From assembly GCA_945631445.1 (NCBI GenBank), contig CALZCR010000015.1, forward strand, positions 1-12,003: a stretch of DNA of 12,003 nucleotides. The letters are read 5' to 3'. Position numbers and translations under genes: made by a program. This DNA comes from an uncultured Corynebacterium sp. GTDB taxonomy: Bacteria; Actinomycetota; Actinomycetes; Mycobacteriales; Mycobacteriaceae. The notes beneath the pieces are model-generated. The model had not been told where the DNA came from. It did no database searches and saw only the letters and a list, made by a program, of their open reading frames with translations. Positions 7,271 to 12,003 of the stretch are shown here, in pieces. The stretch's first letter is position 1, and each line of letters starts with the position of its first letter.

Positions 7271-7300
7271 ACCAGACCTCCGCTGCGGCGGAAACCTGGT
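7271..7300 (+). other. Hairpin overlapping the terminator stem
   Basis: ACCAG (7271-7275) pairs with CTGGT (7296-7300), and TCCGC (7279-7283) with GCGGA (7288-7292), around a 3 x 3 internal loop. Its 3' arm shares bases 7298-7300 (GGT) with the terminator stem, so the two structures partly compete. This arrangement is seen in attenuators, but it may also just be a stem stacked on a terminator. Confidence 0.4.
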
Positions 7301-7335
7301 GCTCGCGTGTACTTCTTTTGCGAGCACCTTTTATT
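7298..7335 (+). terminator. Intrinsic terminator without an upstream gene
   Basis: A perfect 9-bp stem, GGTGCTCGC (7298-7306) with GCGAGCACC (7320-7328), has a 13-nt loop rich in T and is followed by TTTTATT. This is a textbook Rho-independent terminator on the plus strand. No plus-strand gene ends before it: the nearest, dedA, stops at 6907 and is cut off by the convergent cspA. It must therefore end a small RNA or act as an attenuator in the leader of the helicase gene. Confidence 0.75.
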
Positions 7336-7395
7336 GAACTGCGCACAGAATCGCGACCAACACCGAGTGTGCCACGGGAGGGGAAGTGCGGCTAC

Positions 7396-7422
7396 CATTT
7401 TCCCCTACACAATCATTTTCCC
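7396..7422 (+). repeat. Direct repeat CATTTTCCC x2
   Basis: CATTTTCCC occurs at 7396-7404 and 7414-7422, an 18-bp period, in an AT-richer pocket upstream of the helicase start. The repeat could be a regulator binding site. TACCAT (7393-7398) next to the first copy is a possible weak -10 box. The rest of the 258-nt gap (7195-7452) holds the hairpins described at 7271-7335 and no further gene that I can see. Confidence 0.5.
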
Positions 7423-7452
7423 AGTTCACAGCGTCCCCCTGGGGGTAAAAAC

Positions 7453-9852
7453 ATGTCACTTGGTGACGGAATCGGCGGCGGCGACCAGCGCAATCCCCTG
7501 GGCGAGGAACTGTTGTCCGCCGCCGACCGGCGGTTCCCCGAATCCCGCCGCACCCACACCGCCACGCTGGCGCCGCGACCCGCCCGCCACGCCGACTGGC
7601 CCGAGTGGATACTGCCCGACCTGCGCGCGCACCTGCACGAGCGCGGCGTCGAGCGCCTCTACCTCCACCAGGTCGAATGCGCGGAGCACGCCTGGGCGGG
7701 CCGCGACGTGGTCGTGGCCACCGGCACGTCCTCCGGCAAATCGCTGGGCTACCAGCTGCCGATCCTCTCCCGCCTGGCGGCCGACCCGAAGGCCTGCGCG
7801 CTGTACCTGACGCCGACCAAGGCCCTGGGCTCCGACCAACTGCTCGCCGCGAGCGAGCTGACCGGCGCCGTGCCCGGCCTGGGCGGCGTCCACCCGGCCC
7901 CCTACGACGGCGACACCCCCACGGAAGCGCGCGCCGGTATCCGGGAGTCCTCGCGGCTGGTGTTCACCAACCCGGACATGCTGCACGTGTCCGTGCTCGG
8001 CCACCATCAGCGGTGGGCGCGACTGCTGCGCCGCCTGCAGTTCATCGTCGTCGACGAGTGCCACACCTACCGCGGCGTGTTCGGCGCGAACGTCGCTTTG
8101 ACCCTGCGCCGCCTGCTGCGCCTGGCGGCGCATTACGGCGCGCACCCGACGATCATCTTGGCCTCGGCGACCGCGGCGGATCCGGCGGAGCACGCCTCCC
8201 GGCTGACCGGCCGCGAGGTCGTCGCCGTCACCGACGACGGCGCCCCCACCGGCGCACGCACCGTCGCGTTGTGGGAACCGGGTTTCTTGGACGGCGTCGA
8301 GGGCGAAAACGGCGCGCCCGTGCGCCGGGCCGCCACCACGGAGGCCGCCGGAGTGATGGCCACGTTCGTCGCCGAGGGCGCGCGCACCCTGACGTTCGTG
8401 CGCTCGCGGCAATCCGCGGAGACCGTCGCGATGCGCACCCGAGAAGATTTGGTCGGCATGGGCCGGCGCGACTTCGCCGGGCGCATCGCCTCCTACCGGG
8501 CCGGCTACCTCGCCGAGGACCGGCGACAGTTGGAGCGCATGCTTGACGACGGCTCCCTGCTCGGCGTCGCCACCACCAACGCCTTGGAGCTCGGCGTGGA
8601 CGTCGGCGGCCTGGACGCCGTGGTCACCGCCGGTTTCCCCGGCACGGTGGCCAGCTTCTGGCAGCAGGCCGGGCGGGCCGGGCGCCGCGGCCAAGGTTCG
8701 GTGGTGGTGCTGGTCGCCCGCGACGAGCCGATGGACACCTACCTGGTCCACCACCCGGAGGCGCTGCTGGGCACACCCGTCGAGCGCAGCGTCTTCGACC
8801 CCACGAACCCGAACGTGTTGCGCGGGCACCTGTACTGCGCCGCGGTGGAGCACCCGCTGTCGGAGGCGGAGGTCGCGGACCTCGGCGCGGGCGAGGTCGC
8901 CGCAGAGCTCACCCGCGCCGGGCTGCTGCGCAAACGCCCCGCCGGGTGGTTTCCCGTGCCCCGGCCGGCGGGCGTCGACGAGCTGCCGACCCCGGAATCC
9001 GCGCACGCCTCGGTGTCGTTGCGCGGCGGCAGCGGCGCGGAGGTCATGATCGTGGACGTCTCCGACGGCCGGCTGCTGGGCACGATCGACGCCGGCCGCG
9101 CGCCTGCGCAGGTCCATCCCGGCGCGGTGTACCTGCACCAGGGGGTCAGCTACGTCGTCGAGGAGCTGGATCTGGCGGATTATGTGGCGCTGGTGCGCCC
9201 GGAGGTCCCGGAGTTCACCACCACGGCGCGCTCGGTGACCGACATCCGGGTGCTGGGCCAGCCCGGTGAAGAGGAGTTGGTCAACTACTCCCCCGGCCTG
9301 TGGGTGGCCAACATGGAGGTCGAGGTCACCGACCAGGTGGTGGGTTATGTGGTCCGGCTTGCCGACGGCAGCGTGGGCGACGTCGTCGCCTTGGACATGC
9401 CGCAGCAGCGGCTGGTGACCCGGGCGGTGGCCTACACGCTCGATCCGCTGGCGCTGGCCGCGATGGGCGTCGACGCGGCGGATATCCCCGGCGCGCTGCA
9501 TGCGGCGGAGCATGCGGCGATCGGATTGTTGCCGTTGTTGGCCACCTGCGACCGGTGGGACATCGGCGGGGTATCGACGGCGTTGCACCAGGACACGGGT
9601 TTGCCGACGGTGTTCGTCTATGACGGGCACCCGGGCGGGGCAGGGTTTGCGGACGAGGGGTTCGCGCGTTTCCCGGAGTGGGTGGCGGCGACTTTTGAGG
9701 CGGTGCGTTCGTGTCCGTGTGAGGCGGGGTGTCCGTCGTGCGTGCAGTCGCCGAAGTGCGGCAACGGTAATAATCCGTTGAGCAAGGACGGTGCGGTGAA
9801 GGTGTTGGGGGCGTTGACGACGATGACGCAGGCGTCCGGCCCGCGGGTTTAA
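7453..9852 (+). CDS. DEAD/DEAH-box DNA helicase with DUF1998 (SftH/MrfA clade)
   Basis: A 799-residue superfamily 2 ATPase. The motifs appear in order: I GTSSGKS (91-97), Ia PTKALGSDQL (121-130), Ib TNPDML (172-177), II DECH (201-204), III SAT (238-240), V TNALELGVDVGG (375-386) and VI QQAGRAGRRG (404-413). The C-terminal DUF1998/MZB domain has a Cys cluster, C754, C756, C760, C763 and C769, likely binding zinc. Family members are mycobacterial SftH, a 3'-to-5' DNA translocase and helicase, and B. subtilis MrfA (YprA), which repairs mitomycin C damage; a role in DNA repair is therefore expected. The ATG at 7453 has GGGGGT 6 nt upstream; the frame is open back to 7318 but that runs through the terminator. 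The gene diverges from cspA and its stop overlaps the convergent pilus gene by 4 nt. Confidence 0.93.
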   Translation: MSLGDGIGGGDQRNPLGEELLSAADRRFPESRRTHTATLAPRPARHADWPEWILPDLRAHLHERGVERLYLHQVECAEHAWAGRDVVVATGTSSGKSLGYQLPILSRLAADPKACALYLTPTKALGSDQLLAASELTGAVPGLGGVHPAPYDGDTPTEARAGIRESSRLVFTNPDMLHVSVLGHHQRWARLLRRLQFIVVDECHTYRGVFGANVALTLRRLLRLAAHYGAHPTIILASATAADPAEHASRLTGREVVAVTDDGAPTGARTVALWEPGFLDGVEGENGAPVRRAATTEAAGVMATFVAEGARTLTFVRSRQSAETVAMRTREDLVGMGRRDFAGRIASYRAGYLAEDRRQLERMLDDGSLLGVATTNALELGVDVGGLDAVVTAGFPGTVASFWQQAGRAGRRGQGSVVVLVARDEPMDTYLVHHPEALLGTPVERSVFDPTNPNVLRGHLYCAAVEHPLSEAEVADLGAGEVAAELTRAGLLRKRPAGWFPVPRPAGVDELPTPESAHASVSLRGGSGAEVMIVDVSDGRLLGTIDAGRAPAQVHPGAVYLHQGVSYVVEELDLADYVALVRPEVPEFTTTARSVTDIRVLGQPGEEELVNYSPGLWVANMEVEVTDQVVGYVVRLADGSVGDVVALDMPQQRLVTRAVAYTLDPLALAAMGVDAADIPGALHAAEHAAIGLLPLLATCDRWDIGGVSTALHQDTGLPTVFVYDGHPGGAGFADEGFARFPEWVAATFEAVRSCPCEAGCPSCVQSPKCGNGNNPLSKDGAVKVLGALTTMTQASGPRV

Positions 9853-10172
9853 AGGGGGCCGGCCCGGGCGGTGGTGTCCCGGTTGCCGACGGTCACGGTG
9901 ACGGTGACGTCGCCGGTGTCCTCGGTGCGGCAGGCGGTGACCTCCCCGTCGTTGAGCTGGGCGGTCTCGCGGGCGACGGAGCAGCCGTCTTCGCCGTAGG
10001 CGTGCGCCCAGGCGCCGGCGACGGCGGCTAAGTCCGCGGCAAGGCGGGATTGGTGGTCGTCCAGCACCGTCTGGAAGGCGGTGAGCACGACGAACAGCAG
10101 CCCCACCAGGGCGGCGATGATGCCGGCGCTGGTGACGGTGGCGTTGCCGCGGTCGTTTCTAAGCATGCTCAC
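9849..10172 (-). CDS. TadE/G-like secreted protein (Rv3654c type)
   Basis: A 107-residue protein with an N-terminal basic stretch (RNDRG, 5-9), one hydrophobic helix (about 15-35) and an exported C-terminal domain. Cys64 and Cys81 may form a disulfide. The head NDRG-NATV resembles a type IV prepilin-like processing site but lacks the Glu at +5 (Thr14 instead), as in TadG-like minor proteins. It is the last gene of the pilus cluster; its GTG start overlaps the TGA stop of the TadE gene (GTGA, 4 nt), showing translational coupling. ATG at 10166, two codons later, is a possible alternative start. It corresponds in place and size to Rv3654c of M. tuberculosis. Its stop overlaps that of the helicase gene, leaving no room for a terminator. 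Confidence 0.8.
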   Translation of the reverse strand: MSMLRNDRGNATVTSAGIIAALVGLLFVVLTAFQTVLDDHQSRLAADLAAVAGAWAHAYGEDGCSVARETAQLNDGEVTACRTEDTGDVTVTVTVGNRDTTARAGPL

Positions 10173-10468
10173 GGGGCGGTTTCGACGGGGACGATCGCCT
10201 GGGCGGTCATGGCGCCGAAGACGGCGGGGACTTCTGCGGTGACGGTGACCAGGCCGCCGGTCTCGCGCGCCGTGACGGTGCCCGCCGGCGGTTCGTAGGT
10301 CACGCCGATGGCGTGTGCCCGGGCCGCGGCGGCGGCCGCGTCGACGGCGGCGAGTTTGGCGGACATGGTGGCGATCGCCCCGATGATCGCGGCGGCGACG
10401 ATGATGAGGCTGCTCAGCGCGAGCGCGGCCTCGACGGTCACGGAGCCGCGGTCATCCAGGCGGGTCAT
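10169..10468 (-). CDS. TadE-like pseudopilin (Rv3655c type)
   Basis: A 99-residue minor pilin-like protein. The N-terminus MTRLDDRG-SVTVEAALALSS has the features of a prepilin peptidase site: Gly8 before the cut, then Glu13 at +5, then a hydrophobic helix (about 14-36). The remainder is a small beta-rich external domain (GTVTARETGGLVTVTAEVP). TadE proteins help assemble Flp/Tad pili in the inner membrane. The ATG overlaps the stop of the Flp-like gene by one base (TGATG), and its own stop overlaps the next start, so the three small genes are translated as a coupled set. The match to Rv3655c is by synteny and motif. Confidence 0.85.
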   Translation of the reverse strand: MTRLDDRGSVTVEAALALSSLIIVAAAIIGAIATMSAKLAAVDAAAAAARAHAIGVTYEPPAGTVTARETGGLVTVTAEVPAVFGAMTAQAIVPVETAP

Positions 10469-10659
10469 CAGGCCGGGGAGTTGGACAGGGCGTCGGTGAT
10501 GATGCCTTCGATGGCGTCGACGACGCCGCCGCTGTTGATCACGGCGTAGAGCACCGCGGCCAGGGCGGCGGCCCCAAGAGAACCCATGGCGTATTCAATG
10601 GTGGACATGCCGCGGTCGTTGCTGGTCAGGGAGTGGATTCGAGTGTACAGGGCGATCAT
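10468..10659 (-). CDS. Flp-like pilin, DUF4244 family (Rv3656c type)
   Basis: A 63-residue protein, the size of Flp major pilins. The leader MIALYTRIHSLTSNDRG is followed by MSTIEYAMGSLGAAALAAVLYAVI, giving a Gly17/Met18 cleavage site with Glu22 at +5 and an adjacent Tyr23, the classical Flp signature. After the helix only about 20 residues remain (VVDAIEGIITDALSNSPA), so the mature subunit is mostly one helix. It should form the pilus filament after cutting by a TadV-like peptidase not in this window. ATG at 10659 is chosen because AAAGGA lies 8 nt upstream. The frame is open further upstream but that stretch is Arg/Pro-rich shadow of tadC. A 44-nt gap separates it from tadC, the largest in the cluster. 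Confidence 0.88.
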   Translation of the reverse strand: MIALYTRIHSLTSNDRGMSTIEYAMGSLGAAALAAVLYAVINSGGVVDAIEGIITDALSNSPA

Positions 10660-10703
10660 GGTGCAGGTCCTTTCAAGACAGGTGATGAGGGTGAGAAATG
10701 GGG

Positions 10704-11273
10704 TTAGAACGGTAGGAGTTCGCTGCCCAGGCCGATGACCACGGGTGCGAGCCCGAGGAGCACGAAGGCCGGGAGGAAGCAGATGGACAGGGGCAGGGCG
10801 ATGAGCACGCCGGCGCGTTCGGCGACGGCCGTGGCCGAAGTTCCGGCGCCTTCGCGCAGGTCGTCGGCGATGCGTCGGCAGGCTTGCGCCAGCGCGGCTC
10901 CCGAGCGATCTGAGAGCCGGGCCAGCCGGGCGAGTTCGCCGAGGCCGTCGACGTGGGCGACGTCGGCCCACGCGCGTTGGGGCGTGACCCCCACCGCGAG
11001 CAGGGCGGCGACGTTGTGCCAGTGTCCGGCGGTGGCCTCGGTGGCTGCGGCGGCCACCGCGCGGGTGGAGGCCGCGGTGGATAAACCCGCGTCGATCAAG
11101 GCGGCGAACAAGTCGATGTCGCCGGCCAGGTGGAAGCGGTCCGGTTGCTCGGCCGGCCCGTCCCGCGGGTTTTTGGGGTTGACCCGTCCGTCGGGCGGGC
11201 CCAGGCGCAGGCGCGGCCCCGCGGCGGGCACGATAAGTGCGGCGGCGAGCAGCAGCAGGGGCAGCGCGGTCAT
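10704..11273 (-). CDS. tadC: TadC-like type II secretion F-domain membrane protein
   Basis: A 189-residue inner-membrane platform protein for Tad pilus assembly. An N-terminal helix (about 3-20) precedes a Pro/Arg-rich linker, a cytoplasmic T2SSF (GspF) domain from about 51 to 150 with the repeated pattern DLFAALIDAGLS, and C-terminal helices. The stretch AERAGVLIALPLSICFLPAFVLLGLAPVVIGL (151-182) is typical of actinobacterial TadC. It is shorter than proteobacterial TadC (about 300), as usual in this lineage (Rv3657c). The ATG at 11273 overlaps the tadB stop (ATGA, 4 nt), and GGAG lies 8 nt before it. A longer in-frame reading upstream lies inside tadB and is rejected. It should pair with TadB around the TadA ATPase. 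Confidence 0.87.
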   Translation of the reverse strand: MTALPLLLLAAALIVPAAGPRLRLGPPDGRVNPKNPRDGPAEQPDRFHLAGDIDLFAALIDAGLSTAASTRAVAAAATEATAGHWHNVAALLAVGVTPQRAWADVAHVDGLGELARLARLSDRSGAALAQACRRIADDLREGAGTSATAVAERAGVLIALPLSICFLPAFVLLGLAPVVIGLGSELLPF

Positions 11274-12003
11274 GAGCGGGCTCCGGAGATGATGCGCTGG
11301 GACCAGAGGAAGCCGGCGCAGACCAGACCCGTGCCGGCCACCAGCAGCACCCCGCCGAGACCGCCGCCCAGCAGCAGTCCCAAGGGCGCGGCGCCCATGG
11401 CGGTGCCCATCGCCAGCCCCGCCAGGGGCAGGGCCATGAGGATCACGGCGCTGGCCTGGGGCCCGTTCAGAGAGGCGGCGGTGGCGTCGTCGTGGCTGTT
11501 GCGCGCACTCAAGCGGTCGCGGATCTGGCTGAGTAACCCGGTGAGTTTCACGCCGTGGCGCTCCGCCAGTTCCCAGAGGTGGCCCACGGAGGCGAGGTCG
11601 GGCGAGTGCTCCGCGGCGGCCGAGAAGGTGGCCGCCGGGCTGGTGCCCCAACGTGCCTGGGACGTGCCGGCGGCGATCGCCTCCGCCACCTCTTTAGGCG
11701 CGCGCTCGTCGAGCTCTGCCGCGGCGCGTGCCAGGGCTTCCGCCGGGCGGGCGCCGGCCTGCAAGTCCGCGACCAGGTGCCCGAGCCATCCGGCCAACAC
11801 CTCGCGGGTGGCCCGGATCCGGCGGCGGGTGCGCAGCTCCTGCAGGTGGTGGACGAGGGTGGCGGCCAGCAGCAGCGCCGCGGCGGCGACGCTGAGGCGG
11901 TCGGCCAGCAGAAACGCCGCCATCGTCACGCCCACGACCACGGCGATGAGCGGGCCCGGCGCGGCGGTGCGCCGCGGGCGGGCCGCTCGGGCGATGCGCC
12001 CGC
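11270..12003 (-). CDS. tadB: TadB-like type II secretion F-domain protein (5' end beyond window)
   Basis: Inner-membrane partner of TadC in Tad pilus assembly. At least 223 residues are seen from GTG at 11941, with hydrophobic segments MAAFLLADRLSVAAAALLLAATLV and, at the C-terminus, two helices (SAVILMALPLAGLAMGTAMG; LGLLLGGGLGGVLLVAGTGLVCAGFL). Between them is a GspF domain with EVLAGWLGHLVADLQAGARPAEALARAA. The frame stays open through the window edge at 12003, reading an Arg-rich stretch (RIARAARPRRR) typical of the loop after a first membrane helix in actinobacterial TadB. I therefore think the true start lies outside the window; GTG at 11941 is the fallback. Equivalent of Rv3658c. Its stop overlaps the tadC start. 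Confidence 0.82.
   Translation of the reverse strand, partial: GRIARAARPRRTAAPGPLIAVVVGVTMAAFLLADRLSVAAAALLLAATLVHHLQELRTRRRIRATREVLAGWLGHLVADLQAGARPAEALARAAAELDERAPKEVAEAIAAGTSQARWGTSPAATFSAAAEHSPDLASVGHLWELAERHGVKLTGLLSQIRDRLSARNSHDDATAASLNGPQASAVILMALPLAGLAMGTAMGAAPLGLLLGGGLGGVLLVAGTGLVCAGFLWSQRIISGARS

Noticed and set aside
7435..7445. Two-hairpin C-rich RNA (6C type) near the helicase gene
   Set aside because: The known 6C RNA lies near the far side of the pilus cluster in relatives, and the C-runs here are not in hairpin loops.
7318..7452. Helicase start at TTG 7318
   Set aside because: The start would lie within the terminator loop and the added residues are not part of the family.
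10660..10971. Upstream extension of the Flp-like pilin
   Set aside because: It lies antisense-free but inside tadC in another frame, is Arg/Pro-rich, and the ATG at 10659 has a clear ribosome site and prepilin leader.

Overview
The window is high-GC actinobacterial chromosome, most likely Corynebacterium or a close relative. The evidence is the GC-rich codon use, leaderless and GTG starts, a TopA with a lysine-rich tail, and the gene order topA, cspA, DUF1998 helicase, Tad/Flp pilus genes. That order is the one I recall from mycobacteria (Rv3646c to about Rv3659c) and corynebacteria. No mobile element, CRISPR array, rRNA or tRNA was seen.

Left part (1-2350, plus strand): a YczE-type membrane protein is followed by a ChaA-type cation/proton antiporter and a small leaderless rhodanese. 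The 101-nt gap before the antiporter holds two perfect hairpins, both with the tetraloop ACGA, ending two bases before the ribosome binding site. This is the signature of the mini-ykkC (guanidine-II) riboswitch. It links a CaCA/ChaA-family antiporter to guanidine and is the main discovery of the window.

Middle (2347-7194): an operon on the minus strand runs from topA (DNA topoisomerase I) into a translationally coupled protein of unknown function. Diverging from topA is a DedA-family membrane protein, with a perfect inverted repeat near its predicted transcription start. It converges on cspA (minus strand) through a strong shared terminator hairpin.

Right part (7195-12003): between cspA and the helicase gene lies a 258-nt gap. 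It holds an intrinsic terminator on the plus strand with no gene before it, which points to a small RNA or an attenuated leader, and a 9-bp direct repeat. The helicase (SftH/MrfA clade) then converges, with a 4-nt stop-codon overlap, on a minus-strand cluster for a Tad/Flp-type pilus: tadB (runs off the window), tadC, a tiny Flp-like pilin, a TadE-like pseudopilin and a TadE/G-like protein. Most junctions in this cluster overlap by 1 to 4 nt, so it is one operon. All three small surface proteins carry the same Asp-Arg-Gly prepilin processing motif.
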